Translations under genes and position numbers: made by a program
From: Grammothele lineata
Lineage: Eukaryota; Basidiomycota; Agaricomycetes; Polyporales; Polyporaceae
Direction: 5' to 3'
Length of the DNA stretch: 64,000 nucleotides
Assembly: GCA_002150815.3 (NCBI GenBank)
Contig: NDFF03000018.1
Location: forward strand, 186,001-250,000
Notes under the pieces: generated by a model
Database searches by the model: none
The model's input: the letters and a program-made list of their open reading frames with translations, nothing else
Told to the model about the DNA's origin: nothing
In this document: piece by piece, positions 34,511 through 45,433 of the stretch
Numbering within the stretch: the first letter of the stretch is position 1
How the letters are laid out: the number at the start of each line of letters is the position of its first letter

Positions 34511-34837
34511 TGCCGTGCGAGAGTGTCCTCCTTCTCGGCTGCTTGGCCATGATTTCTGGCAGCAGAAGCTTCATACTAATTTCCTATGCCGTCAGGCTGT
34601 TTCGTCACACAGGCTACCGCGCAAGCGGCATAGTGGCTAGGACGCGGGCCGCTGCAAATGTCCGCAGCGTTTACGCCATGCCGGCACTGCACGCAATTCT
34701 CGGTGGCAACGCCTATTGGACGCAGGCTTCCTTCCAGCAACTACCTCCGTGCTTGCCGAGTACCCCGATCTACATCCGAGCCTCCCGAGCTTCCGAGATG
34801 CCCGACCTATAAGGCCCTACTACATCTACTTACCACC

Positions 34838-37040
34838 TTAAAATTCCGCATCTTCTAGCCACCGGAACGCCATGGCTTGCGCCTCCGCAGGTTTATCCAG
34901 AGGGACGTAGAGGACATACGTATGTCAGTGTCTTGTCTGCAATGCCAGAGAGTGCGTGAGAGCGTGACACTCATCATATGCCCTGCGCCATAGACCGTCA
35001 CGAATGACAAGAGGCTGGTTGATTTGACTTGGCCAACAGTGCGCCCGTCAACAGTCCAGTTCCGGAACCCTTGCCTACGATAGGCATCCGCGCCCGTCCA
35101 CTCGAGCTCTTCGAGCCACAGCTTGCTCGCCACCCAGTTGCACTGCCAGTCGTACGTCCCCGAATAGATGAGAACGCGCACGCCGCGCTCGAGCAGGCCG
35201 GCGATGTAGTGTTGCGACGGGATGGTAAATTTGTCCATCCGCGAGTTGAAGTTATGGCTGACGTCAGATGCGCACGAGCTGAAGTTGCCCGGACTTTCTA
35301 CGCCCAACAACCTCCGAGTCGAAGGTCGGTTGAGGTAGTCTGTGATGACACCGCTCTCTAGGTAGCATAGGTCACCGATGCAGTCCTGTGATATAATGGA
35401 CTTGGTCAGTTTGACGGAGTCTACATATACTGGTTTCGACCTTCGAGATATCATAGAAGTTGCGGCCTGTAGTACGGCATTAATCTCACAGCATGTGGCC
35501 ATACCTAGCATGGCCGATATGGTGTCCACGTACCGCTCTTTTCGTACGTGCCACTGACCTCGCTTTGGCAAAATGTCACCGCTGCACGGCAGTTGATCTC
35601 ATCAAAGATGTCCAAGCAGCTCTCTTGCATTGCTTTCTCGCAGCGCAAAAGCTGCACAATTCGTCCGCCTGTCAAACGGGTGGCGGCCATCATGATATCA
35701 AACACGCACTCACAGCCGTCTTCATGCGTACACAGTTGCCGATCGTTTGGAAGGGCACGGGGAGAGCTGCGGTTCCGCACTCCATCTCATACCTGCCCCG
35801 ATAGATCCTGAAGCGCGGAAGCCCGTTGTTGATGAGCGAAATGGGAAGTTGTAGCAGAGGCAATTCAACTCGTACTTCGAGAAGTCGACAACGCCATTGC
35901 CAATCAGTATGCTCTCGAGGTTGAGCGTGTCGCGGTCTTCTTGTTTCGCGATACGATTCTGATCGACGACATAGCTTGCAAATGCGGGCAGATAGCGCCC
36001 CTGGGAAACACGGAGTCGTTAATTGCATCATAGAGACATTTATAACGGAAGCACATACACCGTATGATTCTCCAGCAAGGTGAAGCGTGCGTCCCTTGAA
36101 TTGGGAGAATGTCTCGAAGAAGATAGTAAGGAACGCATAGACGTTCTTTGCTGCGTCCTCCGTCGTCTCGATTGTCTCGCCGAAGTCTGCGTAAGAGAAA
36201 CCCACTCCGACACTGAATGTGCACACTCCGTCAGCCCCATGGAGGGAAAAGTGGGCAAGATTTAGGGCCTACGGCTGGTCCAGGAAGAATATGTTCGCCT
36301 TGGCATTCCACGAGTAGGGGTTCCAGGTGGTTCCGTTACTTGACACGTTCTTCATGTCGATATTGCATGGTCCTGAAGCGACGTAAGCATGCATGACAGT
36401 CGAGGGCGGGTTGGCAACGCCCTACCAAGTTCCATTAACAGGCCGAGGGAGGAAGAGCAGCCAGGACCTGACATAGTCGCCACGTAACTGGTAAATCTCG
36501 CGAGCTTGCCGACAAACCACTGAGAAAAGCTGACCTCCGTTGATCCACATCATAACATCGTCTGGAATGGAGTGAGTTAAGTATCGATAAGATCCGAACT
36601 TACTAAGTAGTTTATGACTTACCATTGTCAGGATCGCGGCGGCTCTCAAAGAAGTAGAAAAACATGTGCTTCGCGCCATAATCAACGTCCAGATAGCCCG
36701 TGTACACACTAGTACCACGCGCCTAGCTTGTTAGCAATGCTTGTAGTTGGCGAATGACATTAGAAACTCAGGCGCACTTTACGGTGGGATCGCAAAATTC
36801 GCTTTTCTTCATCCGTACTTGATACGCAGGGAAGCGGGGGTGCTCGAGCACGGTCAGCTCGTCCTGGGACGTGACCGACGCCAGAGAACGCGTCGACACC
36901 GTGGTGTTCACAACATGCCTAAGGTTGGCACGCGCACCACCAGTCGTGGCGCTTAAGTCGCGGAAATCGAATGCAGCCTGTTGTGCGCTGACGAGGATCG
37001 CAAACGCAGCCCCCAGTAGCGAGAGCACCGGCGTGAGCAT
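34838..37040 (-). CDS. Secreted serine carboxypeptidase (peptidase family S10)
   Basis: Cleaves C-terminal residues, acting in the vacuole or outside the cell. Twelve exons: 37040-36778, 36708-36623, 36561-36535, 36467-36426, 36372-36273, 36212-36059, 36000-35876, 35807-35714, 35651-35534, 35466-35441, 35385-34975, 34906-34838; 504 residues. A signal peptide (TPVLSLLGAAFAILVSA) precedes the oxyanion segment WINGGPGCSS. The catalytic triad is Ser222 in GESYGG, Asp424 in GTYDWQCNW and His481 in GAGHM. The last intron appears to begin with AT and end with AC; it is the only join that reaches the conserved VPLDKPAEAQAM tail. The exon 10 donor (GTCGAA) is weak but keeps phase. Confidence 0.94.
34907..34974 (-). 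other. Probable AT-AC intron in the carboxypeptidase gene
   Basis: 68 nt, starting ATGAGTGTC and ending CTCTAC, with CACTGAC about 20 nt before the end. Upstream reads GAGHM in phase 0 and downstream reads VPLDKP. No AG lies in the intron's last 27 nt, so an ordinary GT-AG join cannot reach this frame. Confidence 0.7.
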
Positions 37041-37490
37041 TGTAGACGATGAGAGAGAGCGGGGCCAAGATGTTCCCACCGGCTTGTCCTCAAATGGATG
37101 GAGTTCAAATTCTGTAGTACCACCCTGCGATTGGCAGGCTCACCCAGGACGCCAGTACGGGCCGAAAAAGCCGGACTGGCACTATGTAGATAATATCATG
37201 GATAGCAAATAATTCTTGAGCTTTGTTGAGGTTGAAGCTTGAGCTTGAGCGCTTGAGCATTCGACGGGCGTCTCGCAAGCTCTACGCATGCCCGCCCAAA
37301 TGACGCCGAGATACAGATCGGCGAGAGCACGTGCTCTCATCCCCTCAGTGTCCAAAATTTCGGCACGAGGTGCGAACCGAGCAAAGTCCTCTGCGCAAGA
37401 GAGGCCATAACGGTGCAGCATACCCCGACACTTCCTCTGCGGGTCCCTCATTCCTCTGCCTTGTATATTGTCTAAGCAGAGACTCTCAAA
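37041..37490. other. Divergent promoter region
   Basis: Lies between the carboxypeptidase and NOP58 starts. 37205-37260 has repeated TTGAGCTT/TTGAGCG-like units. No gene seen. Confidence 0.45.
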
Positions 37491-39644
37491 ATGCTCGTTC
37501 TCTACGAAACAGCGCTCGGTTTCTGTCTCTTCAAGCTCACGGACGATGCGAAGCTTGAAAGTCAGGATGTCTGGAAAGACTTTGAGACCCCGGAGCGGGC
37601 CAACAAGCTGTGAGCAGTCTATCTCTGTGTTCGAGGTTCTTATTCCTTAGATATAACCCCCTCTGCATCTGCTTCGTTTCGTCCTTCGGAATGAACATTG
37701 CAGCCTCAAGCTGAAGGCCATACATCGTTTCACGTCGACCGCAACAGCCGTTGAGGAGATTACTGCGCTGCAGGAGCAGAAGGTCTCAAAATCACTGAAA
37801 AAGTTTCTCTCGGAGGAGGTCGTGGGGAAGGGGAAAAGTAAAGAGACCCTTGCCGTCTTCGAGACAGGACTCGGTGCGTAGGGAATCTGTCTTACACCAC
37901 TCTGTACACCGCTTGACTGCCGTACAGGCAAAGCCATCAAGGAGAAGCTCGGCATTAAGGTTGTCTCTCCGAAAATGACCGAGCTCTTCCACGGCATCCG
38001 TTCGCAGCTCACCGCACTGCTGGACGGTCTCGATCCCCAAGACCTTGCCACCATGAGCCTTGGTCTAAGTCATTCATTATCACGGTGCGTCCAAGTAGTA
38101 CTTCCCAAGCATGTTCTATGTTCTTACCAGAGGAACAGATTTAAGCTCAAATTCTCTCCTGACAAGATCGATACCATGGTCGTTCAGGCAATTGCCCTCC
38201 TCGATGACCTTGACAAAGAGATCAACATCTACGCTATGCGTGTTAAGGTCAGTGCAATGATTATTGTCTCAAGAAGGCTTCTTCTCACCTTATACAGGAA
38301 TGGTATGGATGGCACTTCCCAGAAATGGCGAAGATCATCGTCGACAATATCGCCTATGCGAAAGTCATTAAGCACATGGGTATGCTTTCTGAAATTTTGT
38401 CCCTCTCGCTTATCTTAACAATGACGGCCCAGGTTTCCGAACGAACGCTGCCGACACTGACTTTGCCGCTATTCTCCCTGAAGACCTTGAGGCGACTCTC
38501 AAGGCAGCGGCAGTCATCTCGATGGGAACGGACATCTCGGAGTCTGACATGGCACATATTAACTCGCTGTGTGACCAGGTCATCTCCATATCCTCATACC
38601 GCACACAGCTCTCGGAGTATCTCAGGAACCGTATGAACGCAATTGCACCTAACCTCACTGCACTTGTCGGCGACCTCGTCGGCGCACGCCTCATCAGTCA
38701 CGCTGGTAGCTTGCTCAGCTTGGCTAAACATCCCGCGAGTACCATACAGATCCTCGGTGCTGAGAAGGCGTTGTTCCGCGCACTGAAGACCAAGCACGAT
38801 ACTCCGAAGTACGGCCTCATCTACCATGTACGTCTTACAACCTTCTACCCGGGTGGTCCAAGCTGACGTTGTGTCAGGCTTCCCTCATCGGCCAAGCACC
38901 ACCCAAGCTCAAGGGCAAGATGGCACGCATGGTCGCAACGAAGGCCGCGCTCTCGATCCGCGTCGACGCGCTCTCGGATGCGAACGATAAGTCGGAGGAG
39001 CAGGCACCATCAATAGGCATTGAGAATCGCGCGAAGCTCGAGGCGCGCCTGCACGCGCTCGAACAGCAGGCCGACGGCGGCGCGGTCCGCTCCGCCTTCG
39101 CGGGCAAGAAGCAGGCGCGCTTCTCCATGACCGGCGGCGCGAGCACGTACAACACCGCAGCGGACGCGGTCGACCTTGTGCCGACGCAACGCGAACCAAT
39201 GGAGGCTGCGGTCAAGGCGGTGTTGGATGTCAAGGCAGAGAAGAAAAAGGCGAAGGAGGAGCGCAAGGCGAAGAAGCGCGCCGAGAGGGAGCAGATTGCT
39301 GACGGGATCGAGGAGGCACGAATGGACGTGGATGCGGAGGACGAGATGGAGACAAAGGAGAGCAAGAAGGAGAAGAAGCGGAAGCGGAGGGAGAGCGATG
39401 GCGTGGTGATGGACGTGGACCCCGAGGAAAAGGCAAGCTGGTGTCTTAAAATGTGTTCCCAAACCTCTTTCTCACTGTTATTGCCCGTATCCAGCGTCCA
39501 GAGGCAGAGGAAGAGCGTAAAGCACGCAAAAAGGCGCGGAAGGCAGAGAAAGCTGCTGCTGCTGCTGCGGCGGCGTCAGCAGAAGGAGGGGAGGCAGTGA
39601 ACGGGGATGCGAAGAAGAAGAAGAAGAAAAAGTCGGAGGCATAG
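37491..39644 (+). CDS. NOP58: Box C/D snoRNP core protein Nop58
   Basis: Core scaffold of nucleolar C/D snoRNPs that 2'-O-methylate rRNA. Exons 37491-37609, 37704-37873, 37928-38084, 38139-38247, 38298-38379, 38433-38827, 38878-39432, 39495-39644; 578 residues. Starts [16 protein letters not shown]. The NOP domain includes [51 protein letters not shown] and [20 protein letters not shown]. The tail is highly charged (KKE/KKK, ending [10 protein letters not shown]) as in other Nop58 proteins. The last intron starts GCAAGC; using any GT nearby would shift out of the Lys-rich tail. Confidence 0.96.
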
Positions 39645-40040
39645 TGGAGTCTTTCGGCGGTGTCTTCTTGTTTTTGTGTCATCTTGTTGTGTTTTGTGTA
39701 CATAGGTAGCTCAACTCTTCTCTCACGTTTCCGTGACCACAACGCCTGTTGCCGTATAGTCGTTGCGGAGCACGCTACCGCTTATACAAACACCGACATC
39801 TCCACAACATCTAATTTCTTTCATGACAATGGCTGAGTTCGCAATGCCATGATCATACGATCTCGCGCTGCGAGATCTCTCGAAGCCGTAGGATAGACCT
39901 GGATTCTGGATCTCTACATGATAGCGGAATGTTCCCTTACAACTTGTGGTGGGCTCCGGCCAGTGTGCAGGTAGATTACACGTACCACGTTTGTTGTAAT
40001 TTCATTCCCCTCAGATCTACCGAACGAACGAAGCGAGATC
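39645..40040. other. Convergent 3' intergenic region
   Basis: Lies between NOP58 and MSS1, which converge; presumably 3' UTRs. Nothing else seen. Confidence 0.45.
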
Positions 40041-42035
40041 TCATTTACCGATACAGAAGTCGCGGAAGACCGCATCCAGAATATCTTCGACGTCGATGAG
40101 ACCAGATATCTTTCCTATCGCTTGCGCAGCATATCGGAGCTCCTCTGCGGCGAAGACGACGTCCTCTGGGGCTGACACCCTGCATCAGACAAGATCCGAG
40201 CTCGCATTGATAATACAGAAGAAGCTCACCAGAGTCGAGAAACGCGTCCAAGAACTGCACAGCGTTCTCAAGGTGTGCACGGTGACGTGCGTGCGTGACA
40301 AGGGGTTCTTCCGTGACCCCGTCGATGAATAAGTTGTATCTGCGCCAAATAGGTTCAAAAACTACGAATGCCATCCTGCATTGATCCTGACCTCTGTTGT
40401 AGAGCAGTACCCAGACCATCCATGAAATGCTGTGTGCCGTCACCAGTCTGAAGGCTGACAAACCAGGAGCTTGGCAGAGGCGGACTAGACAGGTGTGGTG
40501 GCGACAACAGGTCCATCTTGTTGACGAGAACGAACGTATTCTCCTTAATCAGAGGAGCAACGGTTGGAGGGTACTGAATTTCACCCGTTTCATTAATTAC
40601 GTCTGGTGCTGATAGCACGCAAAGAGAGGCGTCGGCAGATTCAACTCTGCCAGTGACTGTCAGCTTGGGAAATTTGTGGAGAGTAAGACGGGCTCTCACA
40701 GGCGTTTCGCACGTTCGACGCCTATACTTTCCACGATGTCGTCTGTTTGGCGCAAGCCGGCTGTGTCTGCGACGATAACGGGTAGGCCACCGATATCGAG
40801 GGATAGCTCAAGGACGTCTCGGGTCGTTCCAGGTACAGGTGTGACAATAGCCGCTTCACGCTGAGCTGCGTCGAACGGTTAACCAATAATCACAAAAGTA
40901 TCTTACACCGACGCGCCTAAGAAATTTAGGAGACTGCTTTTCCCTGCATTGGGAGGGCCAAAGATTGCAAGCCGAATACCGGAACGCATAATCTCTCCTC
41001 TTCTATTGTCCGATAGGTGTCGATGCACAGTATGACGCAATTTGGAAACACGTTCCCTCGCTAGTTGAATGTCAATAGTCGTCTACACCTCAGTGTCAAT
41101 ACTAGCAACAGACCTTGGTCGTAGACGCCTTCTTCAATCTCTTCGCCCTCTCCGAAATCAATGAGGGCTTCGACCAGAGCCAGACATTTGATGGTTTCGC
41201 GCCGTAGTTCCTCGAGGCGTGTTCTAGTTACACCCTACCTCTTACGTCTTTAGTCATACGTCGCATTATCTGTGGTTAGGCATCCGGCTCACCTCGGCAG
41301 TCCTGAGAGCAAGCTTTCGCTGTGTTTCTGTTTCCGCGTGTATTAAGTCTCGCAAACCTTCGACTTGGGTGAGATCAAGACGACCGCCCTCAAAGGCGCG
41401 GCGAGTGAATTCTCCAGGTTCCGCAGGACGGCAGAACGGTAGAAACGAAATGGCATTGAGGACAGAGGATATGATAGCACGTCCCGAGTGTACATGCAAC
41501 TCAAGCACATCCTCTGTCGTAAATGACTTTGGGCCTGTCACAATACAATGAGATGACCTTAATTTCTGTCCTCTCGCAGTAAAGAGGACACACCTTTAAA
41601 GAAGACAGCAAGGCCATCATCTAGCACCTCCCCAGACTCCGGGTGCACAACACTGCAACGGTGCATCTTCCACGGCACCGGGACGCGCTCCCTTACTTTA
41701 CCTTTGCCTTCGACGCGCGGTTTGACTATGTTGCGCCATACCTGAAGCGCGTCCGGGCCAGACACCCTGACGACTGCGACACCAGCCTTTCCGGGGGGGG
41801 TTGAAAGAGCATAGATGGTCCGGCGCTCTGAATCCGAGGGCACAAGCTCACGAGGATGTCCCCGAGCAGTCGCGTGTACCCCGCGCAGGCCAGATGGAGT
41901 GGCGGCAGGACAGGGCCGAGCGGATGCGGGGCGGTGTTTTCTGGAAAGCTTGAGCAGTGTGCTCCAAGGACGTATAGATGGGCGGAGGACGGGGAGGGCA
42001 GTGCGGAGATTTCCTAAAGACGTTCTTCCAGCCAT
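40041..42035 (-). CDS. MSS1: Mitochondrial tRNA modification GTPase (MnmE/TrmE family)
   Basis: With MTO1 it installs the C5-substituent on wobble uridine of mitochondrial tRNAs. Exons 42035-41594, 41534-41293, 41234-41114, 41060-40909, 40860-40700, 40646-40392, 40339-40230, 40171-40041; 537 residues. An Arg-rich, acid-poor leader of about 70 residues fits mitochondrial import. Then come the folate-binding N-domain ([31 protein letters not shown]), the G1 loop GPPNAGKSS, the GTTRD switch, DTAG, NKMD, and the C-terminal CIGK whose cysteine is the hallmark of the family. Confidence 0.96.
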
Positions 42036-42326
42036 GCTCGACGGTCGTTCCGAGCGCGGTGTTGAGTCCGCGGTCGAGCGGGGAGTCGCGTCTGTGGCGG
42101 GCTGTGGCCACCGGATGTCCTGGCCGGCGGAGCGCCTGCGGCCTTGGTTCCCACGCCGTCTTTGTGTGGCTGCTTCGAGTACACGGCGCCCACTGCCCTC
42201 CATCTGCACGCGTTATCGTCTCCCCGCATTCCTTCCTCCCTCCTGCCCTCTGTCCTTCTCGCCTTACCATCGCAACTCCACCAGCGAGCACCCTCATACG
42301 TTTACCTCACGCGCGATTGAGCAGAG

Positions 42327-43258
42327 ATGGGGCAGTCACGTACGGCTCGGTTCATTCACGCACACCTAGACGATGTTGACCAATGTCCTCTTGTGCCGAT
42401 GATGCAGCATCCCAGTTTATGGAGGACATGCAGAAGCGGTCCAACTGTGCGTGATCCCACTTTAAATTTCTCACACTCAGAAGTCACTGAGATGCGCTTT
42501 GCGTTGCCAGTCAATGCAAGCGAGCTGGAGCGGCTGAAGAAACGCTTCATGAAGCTCGACAGGTACGCTACAACCTGGCTGCACAAACATACCATGAGAT
42601 GCTCAGCGCCCTCTTTAACTTCTTCAGTGACGGGTCAGGCTCGATTGACCGAGAAGAGTTCCTTCAAATACCGCAGATCGCCAACAATCCTCTCGCGTCG
42701 CGATTAATAGCCATCTTTGATGAAGAGTAAGTGCCATCTATGCCGCGCGAAAGGCGACTCCTGTGTGATACCGCCAACTGACGCGCCATCTTTGAATCGT
42801 TTTCTGGCCACAGTGGAGGAGGAACTGTCGACTTCCAGGAGTTTGTTGGTGGTCTGAGTGCGTTTAGCAGTCGAGGGGGCCGAGAAGAGAAGCTGCGATG
42901 TGCGTATGCGTACCTCTACATCCAAGCGAATGTACTGGCCTCCTCTCATGATGTGCGTGCCAGTTGCCTTCAAGGTCTACGATATGGACCGTGACGGTTT
43001 CATCTCGAACGGCGAGCTGTTCTTGGTGCTCAAGATGATGGTGGGAAACAACCTCAAGGATGGGCAGCTGCAGCAGATCGTAGACAAGACCATAATGGAA
43101 GCCGACAAGGACGGTGATGGGAAACTCAGTTTCGAGGAGTTCGTCCAGATGGTTTCCAATACGGTGCGTCCGCTTTGACTTCAGCTCCATATATACTGAT
43201 CAGCCCACTCTCGTTGCAGGATATTGTAAAACAAATGACACTGGAGGACCTCTTCTAA
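42327..43258 (+). CDS. CNB1: Calcineurin regulatory subunit B
   Basis: Calcium-binding regulatory subunit of the Ser/Thr phosphatase calcineurin. Exons 42327-42339, 42408-42446, 42511-42562, 42628-42726, 42814-42899, 42964-43163, 43220-43258; 175 residues. It begins MGQS, giving the Gly2 myristoylation context. Four EF-hands are visible: [38 protein letters not shown] and [13 protein letters not shown]. It ends [12 protein letters not shown], identical in style to other fungal Cnb1. The first exon is only 13 nt; it and the 39-nt second exon were found by phase and by the peptide [16 protein letters not shown]. Confidence 0.96.
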
Positions 43259-43619
43259 CGACCGCGCATCGTCACGCCCGTCATGATCCGCTGTGTATAT
43301 CCCCCTACATTCACGCACCCCCGTACCCGCAATCTCACTGTCTACTACTGCGTGTAATATCTCTTCTGTATTCCTTTGCGCGTAACATAGGATGGTTTGG
43401 TGACTGTAGGTCACTCGTTTGACAATGCCCCACATTTGTCGCGGACTCGGACACAACTCACTATTTCCTTCGAGGATCCCAGCACGCAGATCAGGGCTAT
43501 TGCGAGAGTACCATGTGCTAGCACCTTAGAATATCCGAGGATGCACCGAAAACACTCGAATGAAGAACGTCAAGCACCCGCCGGGTCTATTACAGTGGTA
43601 GAGGGTACGATGACGATGT
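43259..43619. other. Convergent 3' intergenic region
   Basis: Lies between calcineurin B and ATP7, which converge. Nothing else seen. Confidence 0.45.
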
Positions 43620-44521
43620 TTACATGAGGGCCAGGTTGCCGAACTTCTCCTTGTAGCCTAAAAACAGTTGAGTGCGGGGACGAGCAGTTGTGTGAAAGGA
43701 CATACCAGGCACAGTCCACTTGCCCTTCTTCACCATCGTCTCGACGGCCTCGACGATGCGCGGGTGTGCCTTGCCAACCTCCTCGGCCTTTGTACAGAGA
43801 TACGACGTTGGCCACACGTCTCAGGTTGGAGAACAAGATCAAAGGCTACTCACAGTAAGGTCCTCGAAGGGGCGGGCATCCTCAATGTTCGCGAGGGTGG
43901 CCTGGAGGTCCTTGAGCTCGGCGTCGATTTTATCCGAGGTCTCCTTCGCTTTCGCGACCTGAAGCACCGAACGAAAACCCTCAATCAGCCCCACTTCATC
44001 GTCATAGCACCATCCTACAACAACACCACCGGCGCGAGAAATACTCACTGCCTTGGCCTCGAATGTCTCAATCGCCTTGATTTGCGCGCTCACGTCGTAT
44101 GTGACGGGCTTGAAGTCGCGGATGATCTTCTCGGCCTCGTCGACGACGGCCTTGTTGCGGAGGACGGAGCGGTAATGCTCAAGATCGACAGTGGTGGGCT
44201 GGGAAGCGAGCTGGGCGTGGATGCGCTGGGCATCACCGTGCCGCTTGCGGAACGCCTGGAGGGCCGCAACAGTCTCTGTCGTGGCCGATGTATGAGTATG
44301 CGTTCGTCGAGTATCGATGTATCTTCCGCCCGTCCACAGTCGTGATCCTCTCGTATTTCGGGATGGTAGAAAGTGAGCGGAAAGACTTACCCTTGCCGAG
44401 ACCGAGGGAGGAGTAGATGCGGGCGAAGTCCTGCGAAGAGTAGGATGTTCAACGTCACGCGTACCTACAGGTTTTATAGGTGCAAACTCACCACCGTCGC
44501 GGCTGCTACTTTTGAGGCCAT
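43620..44521 (-). CDS. ATP7: F1Fo ATP synthase subunit d
   Basis: Peripheral-stalk subunit of mitochondrial ATP synthase. Exons 44521-44492, 44430-44391, 44275-44049, 43958-43854, 43787-43706, 43657-43620; 173 residues. The protein begins MASKVAAATVDFARIYSSLG and continues with AFRKRHGDAQRIHAQL, IIRDFKPVTYDVSAQIKAI, ARPFEDLT and KWTVPGYKEKFGNLALM, the standard fungal subunit-d order and length. Like yeast Atp7 it has no obvious cleavable presequence. Confidence 0.95.
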
Positions 44522-45433
44522 GTCGAACCTGAGGTTAGAGGTGAGGTCAACCCACGCAGAAAGAAAGAGGGAGAGAGAGATCGCGCACAGAAAAGAGGGT
44601 GAATCGTGGGTGCACTGGCGCGACTTGGGAGGTGTTGTCCGACTCACCGCCGGAAACGGCCGATGCTCCTTTGGGCGCTAAACGAGGTAAGGGGACTGCC
44701 GCCGGTCAGGCCAGGGTCCAGCATGAAGCGAGAGGCGCAGAGGAGCCCGCGTGTTTTACATCTTCTCCTTGTACCTCTACTCCGACCGTTTGTAAGTCTG
44801 CGCCCCGGTGTTCGGATAGTGTCTCAATCAAGCAGTCGATTGAAAATGTGGCTGCTTGTCCTGACGCCAGTTTGTAACGACAAGTGGTTAGCGCCTTCTG
44901 GGTACCGATAGGGACATGCGCACGCGCGCAAGCCCCACCGTGTCCGTGAGTCGTAGATTCTCCGTTGGCCATGACCACATCACTGAGCTCTGGGGCAGAC
45001 TGCCTGCGCACGGGTGGCAGGAAATTGTGCATATTCTACGGCATACTACGGGCGTCGGCGATGGGCTGCAGTAACACATGTACTGTCGGGCCATAGACGA
45101 GGCTGGACTGTTCCCGACTCCGGAGCATAGCTGACTTGGTACAGGTACGGGCAGTTGGATCTTCGCGGGGTCCCTGCACCAGCCATTCGCAGACCTGACG
45201 CGACCGACTGGAGCGGGCCAAGAGACGAGCTGGAAGTCGGTCGAGAAGACGGTTGCATTTGCGAGGGCATCCCACTCGAAATGGCAGGCAGGCGATCGCA
45301 ATACGGCACGTGACGTTCGGCGGTATGTCATAAGGACCCTGGCCCCGTCCTCACCCGCCCAAGATTCCCTCGGCACTCGTCCCATCTGCTCTTGCCGCCC
45401 TCTGCCCCCTCTCAACCCTCGCTTTTCGCACCG
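44522..45433. other. Divergent intergenic region, 0.9 kb
   Basis: Upstream of both ATP7 and hexokinase. A minus-strand open frame (45454-44888) has a partly protein-like middle, but it overlaps the hexokinase start and lacks splice support. Not called. Confidence 0.4.

Larger units (their letters stand above)
31464..34837. other. Gene-poor region, 3.4 kb
   Basis: Contains decayed coding sequence (31880-32620), an AT-rich block around 32840-32960, short-period GCGCG-rich sequence near 33580-33700, and the fold-back element at 34010-34510. I could not build an intact gene on either strand. Confidence 0.5.

Noticed and set aside
41071..41113. Alternative shorter introns (20-31 nt) in MSS1
   Set aside because: They either break phase or are too short; the acceptor at 41061-41062 restores [11 protein letters not shown].
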